Source: Sinorhizobium garamanticum
GTDB lineage: Bacteria; Pseudomonadota; Alphaproteobacteria; Rhizobiales; Rhizobiaceae
Reading direction: 5' to 3'
Length of the DNA stretch: 64,000 bases
NCBI RefSeq assembly: GCF_029892065.1
Contig: NZ_CP120374.1
Span: 1,426,001-1,490,000, forward strand
A program made the translations under genes and the position numbers. Below, in pieces: positions 16,667 to 25,250 of the stretch. Position 1 is the stretch's first letter. Every line of letters begins with the position of its first letter. The notes under the pieces were generated by a model. It was given only the letters and a program-made list of their open reading frames with translations. It was not told the DNA's origin and made no database searches.

Positions 16667-18412
16667 TTATTTCGGTAGCCCGGCGACACACATAGCGTCG
16701 ATGAGGCGATCAATGTCGGCCCTGTGTCGAAATTCGAAGAGACGTCTTACGTGGCGGGCGTTCGGCTCCCCCGCAAAGTGCTGTGGATATTCCCGCATAA
16801 ACTGTGCCATATGGCGCCTAGCGTCCTCAAGCTCACCGACAAATACGCAACCTGCTGCCAAAAACGCTCGCGTTTCTGGTGTCGCATCTGGCACACGCTC
16901 CCAGATTGCGACTGCCTCGGGGTATTTTCCAGCACAAAGATAGCAACCAGCTAGGAAGCACTGGTACCAAGCGGGATAGTGGGGATTGAGCCTTATTGCT
17001 GTCTGAGCCAACTCTATCGTGGCCGTACCCTCGCCGGACCAGGCCAAAATCAAAGCTGACTTCGCCAGCGTATCAGCATCATTAGGATTGATGGCCATGG
17101 CCAGCTCAAGTTGTTCCTTTGCGCGGTTGAATTCCCTCCTGCCAAGATGAACCCATCCCAGAATCACATGCGGAAGAGGGTCGGTGTCATCCAGGGCGAC
17201 AGCTTTCTTCGCATGACTTTCAGCCTTCTCGAGCGAAACCATCGGGTCGGTGTCCCAGGCTGAATAGAACGCACCACGATCATAAGTGAGGGCCAGTCCC
17301 GCATGAGCGCGGGCATAGTTCGGGTCAAGCGCCAAGGCACTTTCAAAGAGCTGGCGAGCCTCTGAATTGGCCTCGCGCGTGTAAAGGTCGAGGCTGCGTT
17401 TGCCGTGCAGCCAATAGTCATAAGCGCGCATGCTGCCCGGCGGTTTGCGGCCAGCCTTGGCCCAATCCTCATCCTCGACGCGTACGGCGAGGGCACCTAC
17501 GATGCGTCGTGTTATCTCATCCTGCACTGAGAACAGGTCCGTCAGGTGGCTGTCGTAGCGGTCGGCCCAGACATGGATGCCAGTGGTTGCGTCGATGAGC
17601 TGCGCCGATATGCGAATTTGATCGTCGTTACGGCGGACGCTCCCTTCGACGATATACTGCGCATTCAGCTCGCGGCCAACGCGCAGGATATCGGCGGCCT
17701 TGTCACGATACTGAAATGAGGAATGGCGAGCGATGACGTACAACTGCTGAAAACGAGCGAGCTCCGCAATAATGTCTTCGGTGACGCCATCGCTGAAATA
17801 CGCCTGCTCGGGATCGCGGCCCATGTTGTCAAACGGCAGCACTGCGATGGACGGTTTCGCAGGAAGGAGGCGCGAGTTCTTTGACATCGCTGCCGTGGTC
17901 CCGGCGAACCGAGCTCGATATACTCGAATTGGCTTGGCTATGTTCCTGAGTTCATGAAAGCCCAGGTCATCGAACCTGAAACGCAGCTTATCAACTACGT
18001 GTTCGTGAACATTTCCTGATATGCAAACGCCGCCGGGGTCAGCCAAGGCCTCTAAACGCGCCGCAATGTTGACGCCATCCCCGAACAGGTCATTGCAATC
18101 AACCATCACGTCCCCGAGGTTGATTCCGATGCGAAACTGCATCTTGTGTCCTTCTGGGAGATCGAGCGGGATTTTGTCGATGGCGTCTTGAATTTCGATC
18201 CCAGATCGCACGGCCTCCAAAGGGCTGGCAAATTCGGCGACGAGGCTGTCGCCTGCACCGCCGAAAATGCGGCCACCGCGCTTCTCGATCACCTTCGCGA
18301 TGGCGCTCCGGCAGGCGCGGAATGCGCCGTATGTGCGTTCCTCGTCGAGCTCCATCAGCCGACTGTAACCAGCGACATCGGCTGCAAGAATGGTCGCCAG
18401 TCTGCGTTCCAC
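16667..18412 (-). CDS. Class III adenylate cyclase with TolB-like and TPR regions
   Basis: 581 residues from a GTG at 18410-18412. The catalytic domain occupies about 1-170: RRLATILAADVAGYSRLM with the first metal Asp, GGRIFGGAGDSLVAEF with the second, and GINLGDVMVDCNDLFGDGVNIAARLE. A linker leads to a TolB-N-like segment (PSIAVLPFDNMGRDPEQAYFSDG) at about 190-310, then TPR repeats (about 340-540) with the classic ALALDPNYARAHAGLAL and LAMAINPNDADTLAKSAL helices. This domain order is widespread in Rhizobiaceae, which have many cyclases. Soluble, makes cAMP in response to an unknown signal received by the TPR part. Confidence 0.9.
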   Translation of the reverse strand: MERRLATILAADVAGYSRLMELDEERTYGAFRACRSAIAKVIEKRGGRIFGGAGDSLVAEFASPLEAVRSGIEIQDAIDKIPLDLPEGHKMQFRIGINLGDVMVDCNDLFGDGVNIAARLEALADPGGVCISGNVHEHVVDKLRFRFDDLGFHELRNIAKPIRVYRARFAGTTAAMSKNSRLLPAKPSIAVLPFDNMGRDPEQAYFSDGVTEDIIAELARFQQLYVIARHSSFQYRDKAADILRVGRELNAQYIVEGSVRRNDDQIRISAQLIDATTGIHVWADRYDSHLTDLFSVQDEITRRIVGALAVRVEDEDWAKAGRKPPGSMRAYDYWLHGKRSLDLYTREANSEARQLFESALALDPNYARAHAGLALTYDRGAFYSAWDTDPMVSLEKAESHAKKAVALDDTDPLPHVILGWVHLGRREFNRAKEQLELAMAINPNDADTLAKSALILAWSGEGTATIELAQTAIRLNPHYPAWYQCFLAGCYLCAGKYPEAVAIWERVPDATPETRAFLAAGCVFVGELEDARRHMAQFMREYPQHFAGEPNARHVRRLFEFRHRADIDRLIDAMCVAGLPK

Positions 18413-18897
18413 AGCAACGCCTCCAGTGACTCTTGTTAGAGATCAGCGCGATCAGTCGGCTGCACGCGAGATCCTACTACAATCCACTATCACTTAGGAC
18501 AGGCCTGGCCGACGATGCCGATCAACTATTTTTATAAGGCTGTTTATCTGTGTCTGGCAGGTCCGCTCGTACGGGGCGCATCGCGAAATCGCCGCAATCG
18601 GCCAGTTCGCGGAATGGCCTGCGAGCGACCGCCACGGGTCGAGGGCAGCCGTTCTTCATGAGCCTGATGCGCGGTTCATCGCTAGGTTGTTCCAGTTCTG
18701 TGCTAAGAAGATCGCACAATGTATCGATTGGAACGGGGCCACCGAACGTGGAGACCACTGCGACTGGAATCCAAATTCTGTCTTGCCGACGATATTCGGC
18801 TCATCAGTAGAATCTGACACGTGGCATCCAGATGATTGATCGGCGGCGACCACCATTCGCCGCCGCTCTTCGCCAAACCTGGATTGCGTGCCAGGCG
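18413..18897. other. Intergenic region carrying a mosaic repeat
   Basis: No gene supported. The central part is repeat copy 18641-18734. The left 200 bases presumably hold the cyclase promoter. Confidence 0.4.
18641..18734 (+). repeat. Dispersed mosaic repeat, module A, copy 2
   Basis: Matches 7591-7686 over most of its length; ends in ATCGCACAATGTATCGATTG followed by GAAC. Confidence 0.7.
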
Positions 18898-19660
18898 TCA
18901 CCTCGTCGGCGGCCCGAAGGTCACGCCCCAGTTCTTGAAGATCGCAGCTATCCTTCCGTTGGCCAGCGCCGCCGCAATGGCGTCGTCGACAGCATAGGCG
19001 AGATCCTTGTGCTGAAAATTCAGGCCGACCCCAACAGTCCATTTCCCGCGGGCGAAGCCCACAAGTGCCGGCTCGTGCACCGCGAGGCTCGCCTCGGGAT
19101 GCGAGGCGATGCCCGCCTCAAGCTCCGCGCGGGGCGTCGCGGCCATGGTCTCGCCGGATGCCAGACCTTCTATGGCAAGCGCGGTACTGCGGTAGCGGCG
19201 AATCTTGTCCACCGGGCCGAGTAGAGAGGTCAGGTAGCAGTCGGCAATGGAGTCGTTTTCCACGGCCACCGTGTCGTAGCGGAAGAAGGGTGGCGTCGGA
19301 TGGTCTCGGTCGCGTATTGGCCGGTGAAGGTCACCTGCTCGATCCGGCACGCATATTCGCTGTCATAGGGCACGTGCAGCATCACGTCGCTGACGTGGCC
19401 GCCGACCGCCGCGCCTTTCCAGACGTAGTTGAGCAGGTCTGCGTCGAGCGTCTCCCCCGCCTGGACCAGTCGGAAACGAGCCTCGACGCCAAGTGCTTCA
19501 GCGATCGATTTGCCGATGTCCACATCGATCCCGAGTGCTTGGCCGTTCTCTTCATTAGGACCACGGCGGGAAATCCGCGTAGACGGCGAACTCGATCCAG
19601 CCCTCGTCGAGCACCCGGTCGAAAGAGCGCCCGACGTCCTGTGGAAAGGTATTCTGCGGC
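18898..19660 (-). pseudogene. Decayed family 3 periplasmic solute-binding protein gene
   Basis: Three overlapping minus frames together spell one protein. The 5' part reads DRVLDEGWIEFAVYADFPPW, then a one-base shift and stop near 19556 is followed by NEENGQALGIDVDIGKSIAE and ALGVEARFRLVQAGETLDAD, and a second shift near 19300 leads to HPTPPFFRYDTVAVEND and an end in FKNWGVTFGPPTR. This is the ABC-transporter or PQQ-dehydrogenase-associated solute-binding family 3 fold. With two frame breaks it cannot make a normal product. No transporter genes remain nearby, so it is a relic. Confidence 0.8.
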
Positions 19661-19857
19661 TTGGGCTGGGGTGCTTAAGGAAGAGTTCCGGACTGACGAA
19701 GATCTCGCCAAGATTGCAGACGCGGTTGCTAACCCAAAGGCAAAGGCAGCTTAGCAGATCTTAAATGCTGACCGGTTGAGGGCGGCAATGTTCAGGAAGC
19801 GACGGCAACGCCAGCCTGGATCGATACCTCCTCAACCGGACATGCAGTATTAGTTCA

Positions 19858-21294
19858 TTAACCAGTTAAGCGATCACAAGCGACCGTCATTCGTATCGTC
19901 AAGCCTTCCGGCTTCCACTCTCGTGAAATCTCTCCGCCCAATTGGCCTTTCACTGTCGCGCGGCTGAGGAGGCTGCCAAAGCCTTCTTCGCCGGCCCGGT
20001 TCTCGACCGGCGGGCCGCCGCGCTCGCGCCATGTCAGAATGAACTGTTCCTTGCCTTCGAAACATTGGATGTCAACATAGCCTTCCGGCGTCGAGAGGGC
20101 GCCGTACTTGGCAGCATTCGTCGCAAATTCATGAAAGAGGAGCGCTAAGCTTGTCACGGCGCCTCCTGCAATTGGGGTATCGGTTCCACTCACGGTTATG
20201 CGCGGCCTATCCTGGTCCTTGTGGCCGTTGAACGGTGAGGCGATTGTTTGAATCAAAGTCTGCAGGGTCGTTGACTGCTCGGTCCGACTGGGCGTCTCGG
20301 AGGATTTCGGGAGGGTCAGTTCGTGCGCTTGCGCCAGCGCGCCGAAACGTTCTCGGACCGCCGAAATCAGTTCTTCCGGCGTAGTCGCCTTGCGTCCGCT
20401 CAGCGTGACGATGCCACCGCAGAGTGCAAAAAGATTCTTAACGCGGTGGCTCATTTCCCGCAGGAGCAGATGCTGCTGCTCCTCTGCTCGCCGGCGCTCG
20501 GTGATGTCGCGGGCGATCTTGGATGCTCCAATGATCTCGCCCTTTGAATTCCTGACTGGCGACACCGTCAGAGAGACTTCTACAAAGCTCCCGTCCTTGC
20601 GGCGCCGGATCGTCTCGTAATGATCAATGCGCTCGCCGCGACGAAGGCGGCCCAGGATTGTCGTTTCCTCATGGTGACGGTCCACTGGAATGATGATGGT
20701 AATCGGTTTCCCGATCACTTCCTCCGGCGCATAGCCGAAGAGCCGCTCAGCACCCTGGTTCCAGCTCATAATGATGCCGTCGAGATTCTTGGCGACGATG
20801 GCATCATCTGAGGCTTCCACGATCGCTGCGAGCAACTGCGCGGCCCGTTCCGCCTCTTTTCGCTCGGTAATGTCCACCAACATGTTTATCGCCCCTGTCA
20901 GGGCACCCGATCTATCGAAAATCGGCGTCGGATACGGGACAATCGGGATGCGGGTGCCGTCCGGCCGCTCAGCAAGTATCTCCATGTCTCTGATGGGTTG
21001 TCGCTCTCTCAGCGCGAGAGCCATCGGACACTGGTCATGGGGCAACGGAGTGCCATCCGGCCAATAAAGCTTCCAAGAGCCGCAGAATTCGCTTCTGCCA
21101 AGCTCCGGGCGCATACCCCACAACTGCGCTGCCGCTTCATTGTAGAACGTGATACGCCCGGCGGCGTCCGTCATGTAAATCGCCGCAGGTAGAGCCTGCA
21201 GGAATTCGTCGGGGTCTTGGCCGCTGTGGTCGAGAGCGGGGCCCAACAACGGCAAAGGGTTCGTGAGCTCGTCCTGGCTTTTCATCAGCATCAT
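19858..21294 (-). CDS. HWE-family sensor histidine kinase with two PAS domains
   Basis: 478 residues, soluble. PAS 1 at about 28-145 (LQALPAAIYMTDAAGRITFYN) and PAS 2 at about 150-275 (VEASDDAIVAKNLDGIIMSW), each closing with DITERK or DITERRRAEE. The kinase core is of HWE type: phospho-acceptor HRVKNLFALCGGIV, N-box HEFATNAAKYGALSTPEGYV, and the W-x-E motif in LTWRERGGPPV. HWE kinases are abundant in Rhizobiales and several feed the general stress response. No response regulator gene is adjacent. Start taken at the first ATG; the ribosome site is weak and the third Met codon is an alternative. Confidence 0.9.
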   Translation of the reverse strand: MMLMKSQDELTNPLPLLGPALDHSGQDPDEFLQALPAAIYMTDAAGRITFYNEAAAQLWGMRPELGRSEFCGSWKLYWPDGTPLPHDQCPMALALRERQPIRDMEILAERPDGTRIPIVPYPTPIFDRSGALTGAINMLVDITERKEAERAAQLLAAIVEASDDAIVAKNLDGIIMSWNQGAERLFGYAPEEVIGKPITIIIPVDRHHEETTILGRLRRGERIDHYETIRRRKDGSFVEVSLTVSPVRNSKGEIIGASKIARDITERRRAEEQQHLLLREMSHRVKNLFALCGGIVTLSGRKATTPEELISAVRERFGALAQAHELTLPKSSETPSRTEQSTTLQTLIQTIASPFNGHKDQDRPRITVSGTDTPIAGGAVTSLALLFHEFATNAAKYGALSTPEGYVDIQCFEGKEQFILTWRERGGPPVENRAGEEGFGSLLSRATVKGQLGGEISREWKPEGLTIRMTVACDRLTG

Positions 21295-22204
21295 CCCGGG
21301 AGGTGGAGGTGATATCCCCGAGCCGAAGCCATCGGGGCAGATAGCCGCCGTCGCCAGCCGGCCAACCTTGAAGAATATCTTAGTGTACGACTATTGGACA
21401 GCGCTGCTCTCAAAAGAATGGAGCTAGATGATTTTAATCCGAGCAGGGCAATCTCCAACAAGTAACGACTGGGTGCACGCTTGCAGGGACATCGGAGGGT
21501 TGGAGCACTACCCCAAGTTTGGCGAGGTTAATCTCCTTTGGCTCTGGGCTGCGATCAGATGAGGGTCTAGCCATATTGGTGGACTCGACAAATCGACAGC
21601 TTCTGGCACCGTAAGCATGCCATGCCGGCAATACAACTGAGCCCGCTCTCTTTCTCCTGTCTCCAGCGGGCTCTCTTTTATCGCCATCTCTGGATCACGC
21701 ATTTTCCGAGCGTGACGAGGGGATATCGCAGAGGAGCCAGCGTGACGGCAATGAGCTACGGCGGCAGATGGCCCTTGATCCGGTTCCGCCCTTACTATCT
21801 TTAAGCGACGTTCGAAGCGGTTCCCTTGGATGGAACAGGGCGAATGTGCGCCAGCTAGATGATGAATACGTCGCAATCGGAGCTGCAGCGGACTTGGCCA
21901 ATCCCACTGCAGCTCTGTGTTATCGCAACATTTCGCGGTCTTGAGGGGCTGGACTGCCACCGTGGCCGCCGCCATCGTCACCCGGCCACAACCTTGCCAA
22001 ACATCGTCGAGCGCCCCTTTCGCACAGCCGTCGAGGGGATTGACGCGCCCCACCTCGGGCTGCGAGCGCGATGATTTTATACCGCGGCTGCAGCCAACTA
22101 GCACTTTCGCGAGTTTACCCGATAGGCTGCTATTGCCTGCCTTGATGCCAACGGCAATCGCGGTGAGCACTTGGTGTCGGGCCACTCGCACGGGAGTAAG
22201 CGCC
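21295..22204. other. Long intergenic stretch without a supported gene
   Basis: Only low-complexity, Arg/Ser/Pro-rich frames are open on either strand; the longest minus frame runs antisense through the next small gene and looks spurious. Nothing further recognised. Confidence 0.4.
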
Positions 22205-22483
22205 ATGGCAGAGAGTATTAAGACAAAACTGATGAAGGCGAGCGAGATCCCTGCCTTCGTAGACGAAATAGTTAAGACCGGGTGCGATATCTGCGCCGTC
22301 GGCCATGACAAGTACGTTGTTGGTGATGCCGACCTCTCGCCGGCCCATTATAAAGAGGTGAGGCGGCAGCTGGACAGGATCGAGGAAACCTATGGCGATC
22401 GAGATTTCCTTAAGCTGGAAATCGTTGCGTACCTCCGCTCAATCGGCAGGTACGTTGACTTAGGTGCTGATGGAGCTGAATAG
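22205..22483 (+). CDS. Small conserved-looking hypothetical protein
   Basis: 92 residues from ATG 22205, preceded by GGGAGTAAG at good spacing. The translation MAESIKTKLMKASEIPAFVD continues to a charged, helical protein (SPAHYKEVRRQLDRIEETYG) ending with LRSIGRYVDLGADGAE. No transmembrane helix and no known motif. Codon pattern and ribosome site support a real gene; function unknown. Confidence 0.65.
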   Translation: MAESIKTKLMKASEIPAFVDEIVKTGCDICAVGHDKYVVGDADLSPAHYKEVRRQLDRIEETYGDRDFLKLEIVAYLRSIGRYVDLGADGAE

Positions 22484-22833
22484 GCTCAGTTCTGAGCGAT
22501 GATGCCTCAAAACGACCAGAGGGCAACGGTCGCCATGGCGACAATGCCGAGAACGCCCGAAGATGAATGCGTGCAGCAGATTGCGAGAGGGAATCAAGGC
22601 CGACGCCTGCGCGGATGCGCGGGACGCAGGCATCGCTCGATGCCGGTTCCTCGACGCCGCTCGTACCGGCATCTTCCATGATGAAGTCGCGGCAGCGTGC
22701 CTACACCGAGTCGGAATGGACGCGCGCTGGCGAGGCAGGCGGTTTACACGCCGGATCAGATCGAACCGAACGATGTGATCACCGGCGTTCGTCTCAACTG
22801 GACGCCCCGCGCAACCGGCTACAACGCCAATCA
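22484..22833. other. Intergenic region, nothing recognised
   Basis: Between the small hypothetical gene and the csbD terminator. Overlapping open frames on both strands lack ribosome sites and family signatures. Confidence 0.35.
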
Positions 22834-22863
22834 CAAAAAAAGAAACCCCGGCGAGGCGGGGTT
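22834..22863 (-). terminator. Rho-independent terminator of the CsbD gene
   Basis: On the minus strand a 7-bp stem (AACCCCG/CGGGGTT, 6-base loop) is followed by CTTTTTTT. It lies 27 bases after the CsbD stop codon. Confidence 0.85.
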
Positions 22864-22889
22864 CCTCACGATCTGCATTGAGGGCGTCG

Positions 22890-23096
22890 TTAGTTCCATG
22901 TCTGATGGCGGTACCAATCGTCAATATCCCGTCTTACAACGTCCTTTTCGATGCCGTAGCGTTGCTGGATCTTGCCCTCCAGTTGCTCGCGCCTGCCCGC
23001 GATCTCATCGAGATCGTCGTCGGTAAGCCGTCCCCATTGTTCCTTGATCTTTCCTTTGACTTGCTTCCAATTACCTTCAACACGATTCCAGTCCAT
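22890..23096 (-). CDS. CsbD-family stress protein
   Basis: 68 residues beginning MDWNRVEGNWKQVKGKIKEQ and continuing WGRLTDDDLDEIAGRREQLEG, the diagnostic CsbD pattern; usual family length. CsbD proteins are small, soluble and abundant under general stress, with unknown mechanism. The gene has its own promoter of the RpoE2 type (23133-23158) and its own terminator (22834-22863), a monocistronic stress unit. Confidence 0.93.
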   Translation of the reverse strand: MDWNRVEGNWKQVKGKIKEQWGRLTDDDLDEIAGRREQLEGKIQQRYGIEKDVVRRDIDDWYRHQTWN

Positions 23097-23132
23097 GACT
23101 ATCTCCTAGTCGTTTTGTTTGCATAATGCTGG

Positions 23133-23158
23133 AACTCGCGATGGCGGACTTTGGTTCC
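23133..23158 (-). promoter_or_regulatory. RpoE2/EcfG-type general stress promoter of the CsbD gene
   Basis: On the minus strand GGAAC (23154-23158), 18 bases, then GTT (23133-23135), matching the alphaproteobacterial extracytoplasmic sigma consensus GGAAC-N17-19-TT. It is about 37 bases upstream of the CsbD ATG. The following stretch to 23525 contains nothing else I can support. Confidence 0.75.
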
Positions 23159-23525
23159 TGCGGCCTGTCGGAGCGACATTCTTAGCTGGAGAGGCGCGAC
23201 GGTCGGATACACTGGGCCGCCTGTCGCTACGCTACCTATACCTCGATCCGGGAACAATCATTTTGGTCGGTCGATAGCCAGAAAATACTGGAGGCGCGAA
23301 CTGACGGAAAATGCATCCGGGGCAAAAGTCGCGCGACATTCGCTTGGGGTTGAGGAAGCATTGCTGGTTCTTATCGAAGGACGTCGCCCGGTGAAAGTCC
23401 TAGGCCAAACCAGCGAAGATGCCCTCGGTCTCACGTGCAGGTCCGGGGACTGAGCGACAAGTGAACCATGCATTCGGTGAAGAAGGGCGCGCGTTGGTCT
23501 GGGCCGCACTCGAGTGCTCGCGGGC

Positions 23526-23551
23526 GGAACATTTTGGTTGAGCCGCGGTTT
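23526..23551 (+). promoter_or_regulatory. RpoE2/EcfG-type promoter of the 24-residue membrane peptide
   Basis: GGAAC at 23526-23530, 17 bases, then GTTTTTT from 23548. It ends 27 bases before the ATG at 23578, a normal promoter-to-start distance. Confidence 0.7.
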
Positions 23552-23577
23552 TTTACTGCAGGTTGAAGGAGACCGTA

Positions 23578-23652
23578 ATGAACAATATTATTTGGCTTGT
23601 AGGCGCCGTCGTCATCGTGCTCGCCGTCCTTTCCTTTTTTGGATTGAGCTGA
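23578..23652 (+). CDS. 24-residue single-span membrane peptide
   Basis: Encodes MNNIIWLVGAVVIVLAVLSF plus FGLS, essentially one transmembrane helix. The ribosome site GAAGGAGACCGTA precedes the ATG at ideal spacing and an RpoE2-type promoter lies just upstream, so a real, stress-induced small protein is likely. Peptides of this type are seen across Rhizobiaceae. Too short for most gene finders. Function unknown; perhaps membrane adaptation or a regulator of a membrane protein. Confidence 0.75.
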   Translation: MNNIIWLVGAVVIVLAVLSFFGLS

Positions 23653-23924
23653 CCTCGCGTTCGTGGAGCGGCAAAAGCCAAGTCTGATGGCATTCCCCCG
23701 TCGCCCGCGCAAGCCGGCGATGAGCAGGGCTGCATGAAGAAGCTGGCGGAAACCAGAGGCCTGATCGGAGAAAAGTCAGGACCTCGTCGCAAATTGCTGG
23801 GGCCGTAATGGCCCAAAGGTCGGCCTACCGGCTCCGAGCGCGATGTCCATTGATCGGCTGCTTTGCTGGAGGCGGACCTATCATTTCTGGCAGGATTGTC
23901 GGTTTCCCGATCTGTAACGATCTG
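23653..23924. other. Intergenic stretch before the IS remnant
   Basis: No gene or repeat recognised. Confidence 0.3.
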
Positions 23925-24215
23925 TGGGCCTGCGGGCGAGTGCATTCGCTTGTTCGCAATCCCGCGGGAGTTTTCTTGACCTTACCTGCGTATCGATGAC
24001 CGCCGGGGTGCGATGCGGGAAAGAAAAATCGGCGTGCGACCGGTCGACGAACCAAGCCGCCGCGCCGCTCGCGTGCCGCTTGCGCCATTCGTAAAAGGTG
24101 CCGCGGGCTCAACGCCATAACGTCGACACAGCTCGCTGACGCTCCAGTGGCCGGTTGCAGAACATCCGCACCCGCTCTTCATCCAACAGATGTCGCCGCC
24201 TGAAGCCCTCCCTCC
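23925..24215 (-). pseudogene. Remnant of an IS481-like transposase gene
   Basis: On the minus strand, successive pieces in different frames resemble the N-terminus of an IS481/IS3-group transposase: DEERVRMFC, then GHWSVSELCRRYGV (the helix-turn-helix), then GTFYEWRKRHASGAAAWFVD followed by RSHADFSFPHRTPAV. At least two frameshifts and loss of the whole catalytic domain make it inactive. It lies just left of the IS66 element, showing repeated insertion in this spot. Confidence 0.7.
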
Positions 24216-24359
24216 GACGCACTCTGACTTGTCGACAATCAACCCAGGTGGCTCATTCAGCAATCGACCGGGCTGTTCGCGCCTGACGAACGACGGAAAA
24301 GTGCGTCACCCGTCGTTCGAGGGGATGAGGGAGGCCGCCGATGGAGCGAGCATTCGTCA

Positions 24360-24367
24360 GAAGAACC
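24360..24367. repeat. 8-bp target site duplication, left copy
   Basis: GAAGAACC directly left of the IS66 terminal repeat; identical to 26866-26873. Confidence 0.93.
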
Positions 24368-24451
24368 GTAAGCGGCAAGCAGACCCCGTCTGGCGGAGGG
24401 GGTGAGCAGTCAGATATCGGTAGCGGACACGATGAGCTGCTGTGAGCTTCT

Positions 24452-24835
24452 ATGTCTGCGCCTAGTTCTGGAACTAGAACCTTCCATATGATCGAAGCTG
24501 TTGCCGACCGCCTTGAGGGTGCGCCGCGGCAGCTTCGCCGGCGCTGGTCGGATGAGTTCAAGGCACGGGCGGTGGCGGAGGCATTGGAGCCAGGCGCGAG
24601 CGTCTCGGCGATCGCGCATCGGATCGGCATTCACCCGTCGCAGCTCTTTGGCTGGCGTCGTGCGGCCTTAAACGCTCGGAAGGTTTCCACCGAACCGACG
24701 CGTTGCGAGGCAGTCGCGGCATATGCTGGCGAAGCGGTGATCGAGGTCGTCATCGGTGACATTGTCGTGCGCGCTCGCGCGGACGTCGACGAGGCGCACT
24801 TGCAGCGGGTGATCCGGGCGGTGCGATCGGCATGA
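24452..24835 (+). CDS. tnpA: IS66 accessory protein TnpA (helix-turn-helix)
   Basis: 127 residues. The family helix-turn-helix reads RRRWSDEFKARAVAEALEPG then AIAHRIGIHPSQLFGWRR. A later in-frame ATG at 24488 (MIEAVADRLEG) is an alternative start. Required with TnpB for IS66 transposition in characterised elements. The stop overlaps the tnpB start (ATGA). Confidence 0.93.
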   Translation: MSAPSSGTRTFHMIEAVADRLEGAPRQLRRRWSDEFKARAVAEALEPGASVSAIAHRIGIHPSQLFGWRRAALNARKVSTEPTRCEAVAAYAGEAVIEVVIGDIVVRARADVDEAHLQRVIRAVRSA

Positions 24836-25176
24836 TCCCCTCCGGCGTGAAGGTGTTCCTGGCCAGTCATCCGGTCGACTTTCGCAAGGGTCCGGACAGC
24901 TTGTTGTCGCTGGTGCGGGACGCCGGCAGCGATCCGTTCAACGGTGCGCTTTACGTCTTCCGGGCCAAACGGGCGGACAGGATCAAGATCGTCTGGTGGG
25001 ATGGCTCCGGGGTCTGCCTTTATGCCAAGCGGCTGGAGAAGGCGCAGTTCTGCTGGCCGCGGATCGGCCACAACCGGATCCAGCTCAACCATGCCCAGCT
25101 TCTGGCACTGGTGGATGGCATGGACTGGAAGCGGGTTCGCGCCGTGCCGGTCAAGCCGCCGGAAATTGTCGGGTAA
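24832..25176 (+). CDS. tnpB: IS66 accessory protein TnpB
   Basis: 114 residues with the IS66 Orf2 pattern: MIPSGVKVFLASHPVDFRKG, then DPFNGALYVFRAKRADRIKI and WWDGSGVCLYAKRLE. Translationally coupled to tnpA by a 4-base overlap. Full family length. Confidence 0.95.
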   Translation: MIPSGVKVFLASHPVDFRKGPDSLLSLVRDAGSDPFNGALYVFRAKRADRIKIVWWDGSGVCLYAKRLEKAQFCWPRIGHNRIQLNHAQLLALVDGMDWKRVRAVPVKPPEIVG

Positions 25177-25250
25177 ATGCCCTGCGGCGAAGTGAATCAG
25201 CGGCCTGAAAGGACAGGAAAACCGGAGCAAAATGTGCTCTGGTCGAACCG

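Noticed and set aside
18898..19660. Functional solute-binding protein by programmed frameshifting
   Set aside because: At least two separate shifts with stops and no slippery sites; decay is simpler.
21508..22311. 267-residue minus-strand gene
   Set aside because: Overlaps a better supported plus gene; no family signature or ribosome site.
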